A stretch of DNA of 64,000 nt from Labrys sedimenti (GCF_034424805.1 NZ_JAXOUF010000001.1:496001-560000), one strand, 5' to 3'; shown: positions 43,543 to 52,698, counted from the stretch's first letter. A program made the numbers and translations. Notes: generated by a model from the letters alone, not told the origin.

Positions 43543-43700
43543 GTAGCCCATCGCTTGAATGCGATGCGCTTTGATCCATGCGCCGATGAGGACGCATTGC
43601 ACCCAGCCCGCGTTCGGGTAGCGCTTCTTAACACGAAGAGCAGGGCGTTTTGCAAGCTTTTCCGCATTGGCAGAGCGGCAGAACAACGGATTTTTGGGGT

Positions 43701-44876
43701 TTGACCAGGTCGCGCACCTATCTGGACCACAATGCAACCACGTCGTTGCGGCAGGAGGCTCGCGCCGCTATGCTGTCCGCGCTGGATCTTTGTGGTGCGC
43801 CGTCTTCCGTTCATGCCGATGGGCGTGCGGTGCGCAGGGTGGTTGAGGCTGCGCGCCATGACGTCGCCGATCTTGTCGGCGCGCTCGCCAAGAACGTGGT
43901 TTTCTGCGCCTCCGCTACGGAAGCCAACAATCTGGCCCTCAATCTCGACTGGCAACGCCCCGGTAAGCCTCCCCTCCGGCGCATGGCTGTATCCAGCGTG
44001 GAGCATGCCAGCGTATTGAATGGCGTGCGTCCGCAGAACACCGAACTCGACCTCCTGCCGGTGGATGGAAATGGGGTGCTCGATCTCGGTGCACTCGAGG
44101 CCCGGCTTGCCACCTGGCGCGAATGCGGAGAGACGGGCCTGGTTTCGGTGATGCTGGCCAACAACGAGACCGGAGTGGTGCAGCCGGTGGCCGAGATCGC
44201 CGCTCGCGTGCGTGAAGCCGGCAGCCTGTTTCATTGCGACGCCGCGCAGGCCGCCGGGAAGATAGCGTGTTTTATCAATGAGATAGGAGCGGATCTTCTG
44301 ACGATTTCGAGCCACAAGCTCGGCGGTCCGCTCGGCGCCGGCGCCTTGGTGCTGGCCAGCGACGGCTTGCACCAGCCCAATGCCCTCATCCGCGGCGGTG
44401 GCCAGGAGAAGGGTTTGCGGGCCGGGACCGAGAACGTGCCGGCACTCGCCGGCTTCGGCGCGGCAGCGCACGCCGCAGCGCGGGACCTTGCGGCTTATGG
44501 GCAGGAGAGCCTTGTCCTGCGTTCGAAGCTGGAGACCGCGTTGCGGGACGCATCGCCGGATATCGTGCTGTTCGGCGGGGGCGTGGAGCGCCTGCCGAAC
44601 ACGCTGAATTTCGCCGAACCGGGGATGGCGGCGGAAACGACGTTGATCGCGCTGGATCTTGAGGGTATCTCCGTCTCCTCGGGATCTGCCTGCTCGTCGG
44701 GCAAGGTGAAGGTCAGCCATGTGCTGACGGCGATGGGCGTGGCGCCGGCGCTGGCCGGTTGCGCCTTGCGCGTGTCGCTGGGACGGGAAACCACAGTCCA
44801 AGAGATCGAGTTTTTTGTCGCGACCTGGAAAAGGCTGCGCAAGAACTTACATGACAGAAGGCATCGGGCGGCTTAA
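43701..44876 (+). CDS. Cysteine desulfurase (IscS/NifS type), first gene of the suf operon
   Basis: PLP enzyme releasing sulfur from cysteine; 391 residues from TTG 43701. Group I (NifS/IscS-like) features: TYLDHNATT opening, SVEHASVLNG, LANNETGVVQPV, PLP lysine in SSHKLGGPLGAGAL and the active cysteine in SSGSACSSGKVK with the longer loop of this group. It is the second desulfurase in this operon (see sufS), a known arrangement in Rhizobiales. Start is uncertain: the frame opens at TTG 43650, and 43701 is chosen because it places the LTRSRTYLDHN N-terminus at the family position. Confidence 0.92.
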   Translation: MTRSRTYLDHNATTSLRQEARAAMLSALDLCGAPSSVHADGRAVRRVVEAARHDVADLVGALAKNVVFCASATEANNLALNLDWQRPGKPPLRRMAVSSVEHASVLNGVRPQNTELDLLPVDGNGVLDLGALEARLATWRECGETGLVSVMLANNETGVVQPVAEIAARVREAGSLFHCDAAQAAGKIACFINEIGADLLTISSHKLGGPLGAGALVLASDGLHQPNALIRGGGQEKGLRAGTENVPALAGFGAAAHAAARDLAAYGQESLVLRSKLETALRDASPDIVLFGGGVERLPNTLNFAEPGMAAETTLIALDLEGISVSSGSACSSGKVKVSHVLTAMGVAPALAGCALRVSLGRETTVQEIEFFVATWKRLRKNLHDRRHRAA

Positions 44877-44930
44877 ACCCCCGTCCGATCTGTAAAATTT
44901 GCTGCTTTCGGGCGGCACCAGGAGACCAAC

Positions 44931-46403
44931 ATGCCTGCAGTCCAGGAAACCGTCGAACAGGTCCGGGCGATCGACGTCGACCAGTATAAATATGGCTTCG
45001 TCACGGACATCGAGATGGAGCTTGCGCCCAAAGGCCTGTCCGAAGAGATCGTTCGCTATATCTCGGCCAAGAAGGGCGAGCCTGACTGGATGACCGAATG
45101 GCGCCTCGACGCCTACCGGCGCTGGATCACCATGCAGGAACCGACCTGGGCGCGCGTTGAATATCCGCCGATCGACTTCCAGGATCTCTATTACTATGCG
45201 GCGCCCAAGCAGAACGCCGCGCCGAAATCGCTCGACGAGATCGATCCGGCCATTCTCAAGACCTATGAAAAGCTCGGCATTCCCCTGCGCGAAGTCGAGA
45301 TCCTCGAAGGTGTGGCGCCGGCCAACCGCATCGCCGTCGACGCGGTCTTCGACTCGGTTTCCGTCGTCACCACCTTCAAGGATGAACTGAAGAAGGCCGG
45401 CGTGATCTTCTGCTCGATCTCCGAGGCGTTGCGCGAGCATCCGGACCTGGTGAAGAAATATCTCGGCACCGTGGTGCCGACCACCGACAATTTCTACGCC
45501 ACGCTGAACTCGGCCGTGTTCTCTGACGGTTCCTTCGTCTACGTGCCGCCGGGCGTGCGCTGCCCGATGGAGCTGTCGACCTATTTCCGCATCAATGAGG
45601 AAAAGACCGGCCAGTTCGAGCGCACTTTGATCATCGCCGACAAGGGCGCCTACGTCTCCTATCTCGAAGGCTGCACCGCCCCGAGGCGTGACGAGAACCA
45701 GCTCCATGCCGCCGTGGTCGAGCTGATCGCGCTCGAGGACGCCGAGATCAAATATTCCACCGTGCAGAACTGGTATCCGGGTGACTCCGAGGGCAAGGGC
45801 GGCATCTATAATTTCGTCACCAAGCGTGGCGATTGCCGCGGTGCGCGCTCGAAGATCTCCTGGACCCAAGTCGAGACCGGCTCGGCCATCACCTGGAAAT
45901 ACCCGTCCTGCATCCTGCGCGGCGAAGGCTCCCAGGGCGAGTTCTACTCGATCGCAGTCTCGAACGGCCGCCAGCAGGTCGATAGCGGTACCAAGATGAT
46001 CCATCTGGGCAAGAACACCAAGAGCCGGATCATCTCAAAGGGCATCTCGGCCGGCCATTCCAACAACACCTATCGCGGCCTTGTCTCTGCCCATCGCAAG
46101 GCCACGGGCGCCCGCAACTTCACCAATTGCGATTCGCTGCTGATCGGCGAGCACTGCGGGGCGCACACCGTGCCCTATATCGAGTCGAAGAACTCGACCG
46201 CGGTGTTCGAGCATGAGGCCACCACCTCGAAGATCTCGGACGATCAGCTGTTCTACTGCCTCCAGCGCGGCCTGTCGGCCGAGGAGGCCACGGCCCTGAT
46301 CGTCAACGGCTTCGTCAAGGACGTGCTTCAGCACCTGCCGATGGAATTCGCGGTCGAAGCGCAGAAGCTCATCTCCATCAGCCTCGAGGGCAGTGTCGGC
46401 TGA
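44931..46403 (+). CDS. sufB: Fe-S cluster assembly protein SufB
   Basis: Scaffold subunit of SufBC2D; 490 residues. C-terminal region carries ENSTAVFEHEATTSKISDDQLFYCLQRG-type sequence (here SKNSTAVFEHEA, conserved His and the Cys/Glu used for cluster building) and the parallel beta-helix core, YISYLEGCTAPRRDENQLHAAVVEL-like. AGGAGA precedes the ATG. 54 bp after the desulfurase gene. Confidence 0.98.
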   Translation: MPAVQETVEQVRAIDVDQYKYGFVTDIEMELAPKGLSEEIVRYISAKKGEPDWMTEWRLDAYRRWITMQEPTWARVEYPPIDFQDLYYYAAPKQNAAPKSLDEIDPAILKTYEKLGIPLREVEILEGVAPANRIAVDAVFDSVSVVTTFKDELKKAGVIFCSISEALREHPDLVKKYLGTVVPTTDNFYATLNSAVFSDGSFVYVPPGVRCPMELSTYFRINEEKTGQFERTLIIADKGAYVSYLEGCTAPRRDENQLHAAVVELIALEDAEIKYSTVQNWYPGDSEGKGGIYNFVTKRGDCRGARSKISWTQVETGSAITWKYPSCILRGEGSQGEFYSIAVSNGRQQVDSGTKMIHLGKNTKSRIISKGISAGHSNNTYRGLVSAHRKATGARNFTNCDSLLIGEHCGAHTVPYIESKNSTAVFEHEATTSKISDDQLFYCLQRGLSAEEATALIVNGFVKDVLQHLPMEFAVEAQKLISISLEGSVG

Positions 46404-46457
46404 GCCGGCGCATCACATCTTTCACGCTGCGGCGTCACTATTTCCAGGAACTCTACG

Positions 46458-47204
46458 ATGCTCGAAATCAAGAACCTCCATGCCGAAATCGACGGCAAGC
46501 CGATCATCCAGGGGCTGAGCCTCACGGTGAAGGACGGCGAAGTCGCAGCGATCATGGGCCCGAACGGCTCCGGCAAGTCGACCCTCTCCTATATCCTGGC
46601 CGGCAAGGAGGATTATGAGGTCACGCAGGGCGAGATCCTGCTCGACGGCGAGAACATCCTCGAGATCCCGGTCGAGGAGCGCGCGGCGCGCGGCGTCTTC
46701 CTGGCCTTCCAGTATCCGCTCGAAATTCCCGGCGTCGCCACCATGACCTTCCTGAAGGCCGCCTTGAATGCCCAGCGCAAGGCGCGCGGCGAGGCCGAGC
46801 TTTCCACGCCGGACTTCATCAAGCGCGTGAACAGCGCTGCCGACGAGCTTAAGATCTCGAAGGAAATGCTGCGCCGTGCCTTCAATGTCGGCTTCTCGGG
46901 CGGCGAAAAGAAGCGCATGGAAATCCTGCAGATGGCACTGCTGCAGCCGAGCCTCGCCGTGCTCGACGAGACCGATTCTGGCCTCGACATCGACGCTTTG
47001 CGCATCGTGGCCGACGGCGTGAACGCGCTGCGCTCGCCCAAGCGCTCCTTCATCGTCATCACCCACTATCAGCGCCTGCTCAACCACATCGTTCCCGACA
47101 GCGTGCATGTCCTCTCCAAGGGGCGCATTGTGAAGTCGGGCGGCAAGGAACTGGCGCTCGAGCTCGAAGCCAACGGCTATCGCGACTACGAGGAAGCTGC
47201 GTAA
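46458..47204 (+). CDS. sufC: Fe-S cluster assembly ATPase SufC
   Basis: ABC-type ATPase of the SufBCD complex, 248 residues. Walker A GPNGSGKST, signature FSGGEKKRME, Walker B LAVLDETDSGLD and the H-loop in VITHYQRLLN. Soluble, no membrane domain. 2 bp separate its stop from sufD. Confidence 0.99.
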   Translation: MLEIKNLHAEIDGKPIIQGLSLTVKDGEVAAIMGPNGSGKSTLSYILAGKEDYEVTQGEILLDGENILEIPVEERAARGVFLAFQYPLEIPGVATMTFLKAALNAQRKARGEAELSTPDFIKRVNSAADELKISKEMLRRAFNVGFSGGEKKRMEILQMALLQPSLAVLDETDSGLDIDALRIVADGVNALRSPKRSFIVITHYQRLLNHIVPDSVHVLSKGRIVKSGGKELALELEANGYRDYEEAA

Positions 47205-47206
47205 CC

Positions 47207-48529
47207 ATGGCCAATATCGTTGCTGTGAAGACTTCGGCCGAGACGGCGCTGGACGAGGCGTTCGGCGGCCTGCGCGAGGCGCTGCCCGGTGTCGCGGCCG
47301 TGCGCGGCCTGCGCGACGGGGCCATTGCCCGTTTCCGCGAAAGCGGTTTGCCGCATCGCCGGGTCGAGGAGTGGAAATATACCGATCTGCGCAACCTGAT
47401 GCGCGATGCCAATCCCGTCGCGACCGGTCCGCAGGGAACGCCCGCTGCGGCGGGCAAGGCGGAGGATTTTCTCGCCGGGCTCGACCATATTCGCCTGGTC
47501 GTCGTCGACGGTGCCTATTCGCCGGCGCTGTCGAACATTGCGGCATTGCCGGCCGGGCTGAAGGTGACTTCGCTCGCCGAAGCGCTTGCCTCGACGGATG
47601 ATGCCCTCATCGCCGATCTCAGCGCCGGAGCGCCTGACAACGCGGTGCTCGATCTCAACACCGCCTTCATGAGCGATGGCGTGGTGGTGAGCGTCGATGC
47701 AGGCGTCGAGATCGGCCTACCGGTCGCCATCGAGACCCGCCACACCGGTACGGTGGCGCAGGCGACCTTCACGCGTTCGCTGGTGGTCCTGGGTGCCGGC
47801 GCCAAGCTGACGCTGATCGACAGCTATGAGGGCCCGGAGGGCGTTGCCCATCAGACCAATGCGGCGCTCGCCGTCAAGGTCGGCGATGGGGCCGAATTGC
47901 AGCGCATCAGCTTCCAGGTCCAGGGCCTCGAAGCCCAGCATATCTCCACCGTGCTGGCTTCGCTCGGCAAGGAGTCGGTGCTGCAGAGCTTTGCCCTGGA
48001 GGCGGGAGCCGCCGTGGCGCGCAACCAGCTCTTCGTCACCTATCGGGGTGACGACGCCAAGATCGTGCTGTCGGGCGCCACGCTGCTGGCCGGCAAGCGT
48101 CATGCCGACACCACTTTGGTGGTGGATCACATGGCACTTGGCGGTGAGAGCCGCGAACTCTTCCACGCGGTGATCGACGACGAAGCTCGCTCGGTGTTCC
48201 AGGGCAAGATCGTGGTCCGTCAGGGCGCACAGAAGACCGACGGACGCATGATGAGCCGGTCGCTGCTGCTGTCGGAAACGGCAGAGGCCAACGCCAAGCC
48301 GGAGCTCGAGATCTTCGCAGACGACGTCGTCTGCGCCCATGGCGCGACCTGTGGCGCTTTGGACGAGGATCTCCTGTTCTACTGCAAGGCCCGCGGCATC
48401 CCGCAGAAGGAGGCCGAGGCGATCCTCGTCCAGGCTTTCATCGGCGAGGCCATCGAGACGGTGGAGAACGAGGAACTGCGTGAGCGGCTCAATGCTCTCA
48501 CCGAGGCCTGGCTCGACAAGCGGGCCTGA
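47207..48529 (+). CDS. sufD: Fe-S cluster assembly protein SufD
   Basis: Partner of SufB in SufBC2D; 440 residues. N-terminal helical part has GLPHRRVEEWKYTDLRNLM; the C-terminal half has RSVFQGKIVVRQGAQKTDGRMMSRSLLLSETAEANAKPELEIFADDV-type beta-helix sequence and the key His in VCAHGATCGALDEDLLFY. Complete. Confidence 0.98.
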   Translation: MANIVAVKTSAETALDEAFGGLREALPGVAAVRGLRDGAIARFRESGLPHRRVEEWKYTDLRNLMRDANPVATGPQGTPAAAGKAEDFLAGLDHIRLVVVDGAYSPALSNIAALPAGLKVTSLAEALASTDDALIADLSAGAPDNAVLDLNTAFMSDGVVVSVDAGVEIGLPVAIETRHTGTVAQATFTRSLVVLGAGAKLTLIDSYEGPEGVAHQTNAALAVKVGDGAELQRISFQVQGLEAQHISTVLASLGKESVLQSFALEAGAAVARNQLFVTYRGDDAKIVLSGATLLAGKRHADTTLVVDHMALGGESRELFHAVIDDEARSVFQGKIVVRQGAQKTDGRMMSRSLLLSETAEANAKPELEIFADDVVCAHGATCGALDEDLLFYCKARGIPQKEAEAILVQAFIGEAIETVENEELRERLNALTEAWLDKRA

Positions 48530-48639
48530 CACGGGCGGGCGCCATTCATGCGAACGGCGCCCCTCGACAAAGAATGCTGGCGCGGCGCCATTCGAGGCTT
48601 CGCGCAAATCCGCAGCTCGCTGCTGGAAGGAATGGGAAC

Positions 48640-49884
48640 GTGAACAAGCCCGTCGCCGCACTTCCTTATGACCTGGCCAAGGTCCGCGCCGACTTTCCGG
48701 CCCTGTCGCTGCAGGTCCACGGCAAGCCGCTGGTCTATCTCGACAACGGTGCTTCCGCCCAGAAGCCCCAGGCAGTGCTCGATCGCATGATGCATGCCTA
48801 CACCCATGAATATGCGAATGTTCACAGGGGTTTGCATTACCTTGCGAATGCGGCGACGGAAGCCTACGAGGCCGGCCGCGAGAGCGTGCGCAAGTTCCTC
48901 AACGCGCCTTCGATTGAACAGATCATCTTCTCGCGCTCCGCAACGGAGTCCCTCAACCTCGTCGCCGCCTCCATGGGGCGGCTGCTCGAGATCGGCGAGG
49001 GCGACGAGATCGTGCTCTCGATCATGGAGCACCATTCCAACATCGTGCCCTGGCACTTTCATCGCGAGCGCGCCGGTGCCGTGCTGAAATGGGCGCCGAT
49101 CCGCGAGGACGGCTCCTTCGATATCGAGGCTTTCGAAAGGCTCCTGGGGCCGCGCACCAAGATGGTGGCAATCACCCATATGTCGAACGTGCTGGGCACG
49201 GTGACGCCGCTCAAGGAAATCGTTGCTTTGGCCCATGCCCGCGGCATTCCGGTGTTGGCCGACGGCAGTCAGGGTGCTGTGCATCTCGACGTCGACGTGC
49301 AGGATCTCGACGTCGACTTCTATGCCTTCACCGGCCACAAGGTCTACGGGCCCACCGGCATCGGCGTGCTCTACGGCAAGAAGGAATGGCTGGAGCGCAT
49401 GCCGCCCTTCAACGGCGGCGGCGAGATGATCGGCGAGGTGACCGAAGACAACATCACCTACGCCACGCCGCCCCATCGCTTCGAAGCCGGCACGCCGCCG
49501 ATCGTGCAGGCGATCGGCCTGGGCGCCGCGGTGGACTATATGATGGCGCTTGGCCGTGATAACATCCGGGCTCACGAGGAGAAGCTCCTGCATTATGCCC
49601 AGGAGCGCCTATCCAAGCTCAATTCGATCCGGATTTTCGGTGAAGCGCCGGGCAAGGGCGGTATCGTCTCCTTCGAGTTGAAGAATGCCCATGCCCATGA
49701 CGTAGCGACCGTGCTGGATCGCTACGGTATCGCGGTGCGCGCAGGAACGCATTGCGCTCAACCGCTTTTGGCGCGATATGGCGTAACTTCGACCTGCCGC
49801 GCCTCCTTCGGGCTTTACAATACGCTCGACGAGGTAGATGCACTGGTCGAGGCGCTGATCAAGGCGCAGAGCTTTTTCGCATGA
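48640..49884 (+). CDS. sufS: Cysteine desulfurase SufS
   Basis: Group II PLP-dependent desulfurase that passes sulfur to SufBCD; 414 residues. GTG 48640 preceded by GGAAGGA. PLP lysine in FTGHKVYGPTGIGVLYGK and the active cysteine in RAGTHCAQPLL, the RxGHHCA-like motif of group II. No SufE gene follows in this window. The stop overlaps sufT by 4 bp. An upstream extension of the frame lacks similarity. Confidence 0.97.
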   Translation: MNKPVAALPYDLAKVRADFPALSLQVHGKPLVYLDNGASAQKPQAVLDRMMHAYTHEYANVHRGLHYLANAATEAYEAGRESVRKFLNAPSIEQIIFSRSATESLNLVAASMGRLLEIGEGDEIVLSIMEHHSNIVPWHFHRERAGAVLKWAPIREDGSFDIEAFERLLGPRTKMVAITHMSNVLGTVTPLKEIVALAHARGIPVLADGSQGAVHLDVDVQDLDVDFYAFTGHKVYGPTGIGVLYGKKEWLERMPPFNGGGEMIGEVTEDNITYATPPHRFEAGTPPIVQAIGLGAAVDYMMALGRDNIRAHEEKLLHYAQERLSKLNSIRIFGEAPGKGGIVSFELKNAHAHDVATVLDRYGIAVRAGTHCAQPLLARYGVTSTCRASFGLYNTLDEVDALVEALIKAQSFFA

Positions 49885-50279
49885 CGGAGGCAGTGATGGC
49901 CGACGGAAATCTGGCCGAGACCCGGCCCAATGAACCGGCTGTCGCAGGGGCGACGGCCTTGCCGCCGGAAGAGATCGATCGGCTGACCGATGCGATCGTG
50001 GCCGCCCTCAAGACCGTCTACGATCCGGAAATTCCGGCCGACATCTACGAGCTCGGCCTGATCTACCGTGTCGAGATCGCCGACGATCGCAAGGTGAGCA
50101 TCGACATGACGCTCACGGCGCCAGGTTGCCCGGTTGCGGGCGAGATGCCCGGCTGGGTGGAGAATGCCGTGGCGAGCGTGCCCGGCGTTTCCGAGGTCCA
50201 GGTGAAGATGGTTTTCGATCCGCCGTGGGATCAGTCGCGCATGTCCGATGAAGCACGCGTCGCGCTGGATATGTGGTGA
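49881..50279 (+). CDS. sufT: SUF system maturation protein SufT (MIP18/DUF59)
   Basis: 132-residue protein with a DUF59/MIP18 domain: VYDPEIPADIYELGLIYRVEI and TLTAPGCPVAGEMPGWVENAV with the conserved Cys. SufT helps Fe-S protein maturation in bacteria that use SUF. ATG 49881 overlaps the sufS stop as ATGA. An Ala/Pro/Glu-rich N-terminal 30 residues precede the domain. Confidence 0.95.
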   Translation: MTEAVMADGNLAETRPNEPAVAGATALPPEEIDRLTDAIVAALKTVYDPEIPADIYELGLIYRVEIADDRKVSIDMTLTAPGCPVAGEMPGWVENAVASVPGVSEVQVKMVFDPPWDQSRMSDEARVALDMW

Positions 50280-50381
50280 GGGATCCAATTCCCTCCCTCT
50301 CGCATTCGCGCCGAGTCGCGCTTATATTCGTGGGGTAAACCGAGCGCCGGGCCTTGAACCCGGTGTTGTTGGAGTGTTCCA

Positions 50382-50768
50382 GTGAGCAAGATCCGTCCGA
50401 AGTTCAAGGTCGTTTCGCTGACCGATGCCGCGGCTGACAAGATCAAGGCCATCATGGCCAATGCCGAGCGGCCCTATGAAGGCGTGCGCGTCGGCGTCAA
50501 GAATGGCGGCTGCGCCGGCATGTCCTACACGATGGAATATGCCGAAACGGCCAATCCGCTCGACGAGGTGGTCGAGGACAAGGGTGTCAAGGTCCTGATC
50601 GATCCCAAGGCCGTGCTGTTCTTGCTCGGCACGGAGATGGACTACAAGACCGACAAGCTTTCGGCTCAGTTCGTGTTCAACAACCCCAACCAGACCTCCG
50701 CCTGCGGCTGCGGCGAGTCGGTGGCGATCACGCCGGCTGCGAGTGGCGCGCTGGAAGCAACGGCCTGA
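50382..50768 (+). CDS. sufA: A-type Fe-S carrier SufA
   Basis: 128-residue A-type carrier of the HesB/IscA family. Three ligand cysteines: VKNGGCAGMSY and SACGCGESV. GTG start with GGAG 7-8 bases upstream. It follows sufT by 102 bp and has an Ala-rich tail. Likely carries clusters from SufBCD to apo-proteins such as LipA, IlvD and NuoG. Confidence 0.97.
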   Translation: MSKIRPKFKVVSLTDAAADKIKAIMANAERPYEGVRVGVKNGGCAGMSYTMEYAETANPLDEVVEDKGVKVLIDPKAVLFLLGTEMDYKTDKLSAQFVFNNPNQTSACGCGESVAITPAASGALEATA

Positions 50769-50781
50769 GGCCTGTCGCAGG

Positions 50782-51147
50782 ATGGATCACGAGCATCTGC
50801 GCGATCTCTTCGCCGGTATGCCGCGTCTATCCATTCGCCGCTTGTTCGGCGGGGTCGGCCTTTATTCCGATGGCGTGGTCTTCGCGCTCGGTGCTTTCGA
50901 TGAGATCTGGATCAAGGCGGATGCCGAGAGCCAGCCTCTGTTCGAACAGGCAGGTTCGCGCCCTTTCCGCTACCGGGGCAAGAACCGGGACGTGCAGCTG
51001 CCTTATTGGAGCTTGCCGGACCAGGCGCTGGACGATCCCGACGAGGCGCTGAAATGGGCTCGGCTCGGCCTCATGGTTTCCTTGCGCGCGCCGAAGCAGG
51101 CGTCTAAAGCAAAACGTTCCAGGAAGAGCACGTCGCAGCCTTTGTGA
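50782..51147 (+). CDS. TfoX N-terminal-domain protein
   Basis: 121-residue TfoX/Sxy N-domain protein: HLRDLFAGMPRLSIRRLFGGVGLYSDGVVFALGAFDEIWIKAD, then YWSLPDQALDDPDEALKWARLGL-type C-terminus. The family is named for the competence activator Sxy, but stand-alone N-domains in alphaproteobacteria have no established role. ATG 50782 lies 13 bp after sufA, with CAGGAT before it. Lys/Arg-rich C-terminal tail. Confidence 0.88.
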   Translation: MDHEHLRDLFAGMPRLSIRRLFGGVGLYSDGVVFALGAFDEIWIKADAESQPLFEQAGSRPFRYRGKNRDVQLPYWSLPDQALDDPDEALKWARLGLMVSLRAPKQASKAKRSRKSTSQPL

Positions 51148-51180
51148 GTGTTCTCGTATCCTCGATATCGGACCGTCGCC

Positions 51181-51450
51181 ATGTCCATCGTGCTTTCGAT
51201 CGCCCTGTTCTTCGTCATCTGGTGGATGACGCTGTTCGCCGTGCTGCCGCTTGGCGTGAAGAGCCAGTTCGAGGGCGGCGAGGTGGTGCCAGGCACCGAG
51301 GCTGGCGCGCCGCAAAGGCCGATGCTTCTGAAGAAGGCGGGCATCACCACGGTGATCGCCGCGGCGATCTTCACCTGCGTCTACCTCGTCGTGTCGAAAC
51401 ATTGGATGCCGCACCAGATCTTCGACATCGTACCGGACCTGAAGCAATAA
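51181..51450 (+). CDS. DUF1467 family membrane protein
   Basis: 89 residues with two predicted transmembrane segments (about 2-22, IVLSIALFFVIWWMTLFAVL, and about 58-78, ITTVIAAAIFTCVYLVVS). The family is conserved in alphaproteobacteria, usually near RNase J or proS genes, and has no known function. ATG 51181 is preferred to the GTG at 51148, which would add 11 unlikely residues. Its stop overlaps the next ATG (TAATG). Confidence 0.88.
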   Translation: MSIVLSIALFFVIWWMTLFAVLPLGVKSQFEGGEVVPGTEAGAPQRPMLLKKAGITTVIAAAIFTCVYLVVSKHWMPHQIFDIVPDLKQ

Positions 51451-51980
51451 TGGCCGTGCTTTCACGCGATGTCGGTGCGCAGGACCATGTGAAGGGGCCG
51501 GCCGATGCGCCGGTCACCCTGGTCGAGTACGGCGATTTCGAATGCCCCTATTGCGGGGAGACCGTCGGCGTGATCGACGGCGTCCAGCGTCTGATGGGTG
51601 ACAGGCTGCGCTATGTCTTTCGACATTTTCCCCTGGTCGAGCCGCATCCCTATGCCCTGCATGCCGCCGGCCTGGCCGAGGCAGCGGCGGAAGTCGGGCG
51701 GTTCTGGGAGGCGCATCGCATTCTCTACGACAACCAGCACGCACTCGATGACAGGGCGCTGCGCAGTTACGGGCGCCGGCTCGGCCTCGGACAGGAAGTC
51801 GTCGAGGCAGCCTTGGGAGGGCGCTATGCCGCCAGGATTGAGCTCGATTTCCAGAGCGGCATCGCCAGCGGCGTGAATGCGACGCCGACCCTGTTCATCA
51901 ATGGCGCCCGTCACGATGGCCGGCGCGATCTCAGGGGGCTGCATGCGGCCCTGCTGGCTGCCGCGGAGGGTGGCCGCTGA
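51450..51980 (+). CDS. DsbA-family thioredoxin-fold oxidoreductase (cytoplasmic)
   Basis: 176 residues, DsbA/FrnE-type thioredoxin fold with an inserted helical domain. Redox motif FECPYCGE near residue 32 and cis-Pro loop NATPTLFING. There is no signal peptide, so it probably works in the cytosol as a disulfide or thiol reductase; family members with CPYC and no signal are common. The one-base overlap with the DUF1467 gene implies coupling. Last gene of the run that starts with the suf promoter. Confidence 0.88.
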   Translation: MAVLSRDVGAQDHVKGPADAPVTLVEYGDFECPYCGETVGVIDGVQRLMGDRLRYVFRHFPLVEPHPYALHAAGLAEAAAEVGRFWEAHRILYDNQHALDDRALRSYGRRLGLGQEVVEAALGGRYAARIELDFQSGIASGVNATPTLFINGARHDGRRDLRGLHAALLAAAEGGR

Positions 51981-52035
51981 GCGAGGGTTAGCGTCGCGCG
52001 TGTTGCCGCCCCGGTAAGGGAAGGCGGGTGCAATA

Positions 52036-52107
52036 TGGTGTGCCGATCTTCAGATCGGCATTCCGCCGGCTTTCTCGAAAAGTGCCGATCTGAAGATCGG
52101 CACACCA
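52036..52107. repeat. Perfect 25-bp inverted repeat with hairpin arms
   Basis: Arms at 52036-52060 and 52083-52107 are exact reverse complements (25/25), with a 22-base loop. Each arm contains TGCCGATC-TTCA-GATCGGCA or its complement, itself a hairpin with an 8-bp stem. Between the DsbA-like gene and the converging DUF2842 gene. Confidence 0.9.
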
Positions 52108-52133
52108 GGGGGAGGGGCGAGCAGTTACCCGGC

Positions 52134-52367
52134 CTATCCCTTCGGCTTGCTCCCGGGCTTTTCCATCCATTTGATGATGAGCATGGCCGGGAAGATCCAG
52201 GCAAGGCCCAGAATGGCATAGAGGATGGGTTGCAGCCAGGCGGGGGCATCGGTGATGCGGCCTTCCGCCAAGGCCATGGCGAGGAGGGCGTAGACCACGA
52301 CCAGCACCAGCATCGCCAGCGAACCGACCAGTTTGCGCAGGGACGGGGCCTTGTAGTCTTGGGCCAT
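52134..52367 (-). CDS. DUF2842 family membrane protein
   Basis: 77-residue protein with two transmembrane helices (about 15-36, LVGSLAMLVLVVVYALLAM; about 45-66, AWLQPILYAILGLAWIFPAML) and a basic tail (KWMEKPGSKPKG). The family neighbours heme A synthase genes in Rhizobiales, as here, but has no known function. ATG 52367 chosen; the open frame upstream runs through the repeat and has no similarity. Confidence 0.87.
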   Translation of the reverse strand: MAQDYKAPSLRKLVGSLAMLVLVVVYALLAMALAEGRITDAPAWLQPILYAILGLAWIFPAMLIIKWMEKPGSKPKG

Positions 52368-52698
52368 GATCTCGAACTCCGTGGCCAGCGCCGGTACGGG
52401 GCGGCGAGGCGGGTATTGCCTTTGAAGTGCGACGCGAGCGCGCGTTGCTCCGGCCAGGCGATTTCTATATCTGTGCGCCCTAGAGCAAAGCGCGTTCGTG
52501 ACCGAACGCTTGTTTGCTCTAACTCCTTGTTTCGACGCGTCTTTGCGATTCAAGGTGATTCCATGTAATCGCAAAACGCTTTAGAACAAAGAGCGTTTCG
52601 ACGGAAACGCTTCTTTCTTCCGGCTCGGTGTTTCGCTGCGCGTTCCAGATGTCGCAAAGCGCGCGATGCGAGCCGGTCGATCAGGAAAGGCAATCAAC
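52368..52698. other. Intergenic region upstream of ctaA, mostly repeat
   Basis: 331 bp with no gene. It contains repeat copy D (52481-52584) and directly after it a degenerate partial copy (about 52585-52663, GAGCGTTTCGACGGAAACGC then CTCGGTGTTTCG). The promoters of the divergent DUF2842 and ctaA genes must lie here; none is clear. Confidence 0.55.
52481..52584 (+). repeat. Dispersed two-hairpin repeat, copy D (best formed)
   Basis: Forward copy with two clear hairpins: AGCAAA/TTTGCT enclosing GCGTTCG-TGAC-CGAACGC, then after CTAACTCCTTGTTTCGACG the stem TTGCGATT / AATCGCAA closed by GCGT/ACGC. It best shows the family's structure. Confidence 0.85.

Larger units (their letters stand above)
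43310..43700. other. Intergenic control region of the suf operon
   Basis: 391 bp between divergent genes. No gene is supportable; in particular no rirA/iscR-type regulator gene is present. It holds the predicted suf promoter at 43477-43506 and tandem Irr-type boxes at 43507-43542, followed by a roughly 160-bp leader with no recognised RNA element. Confidence 0.7.
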
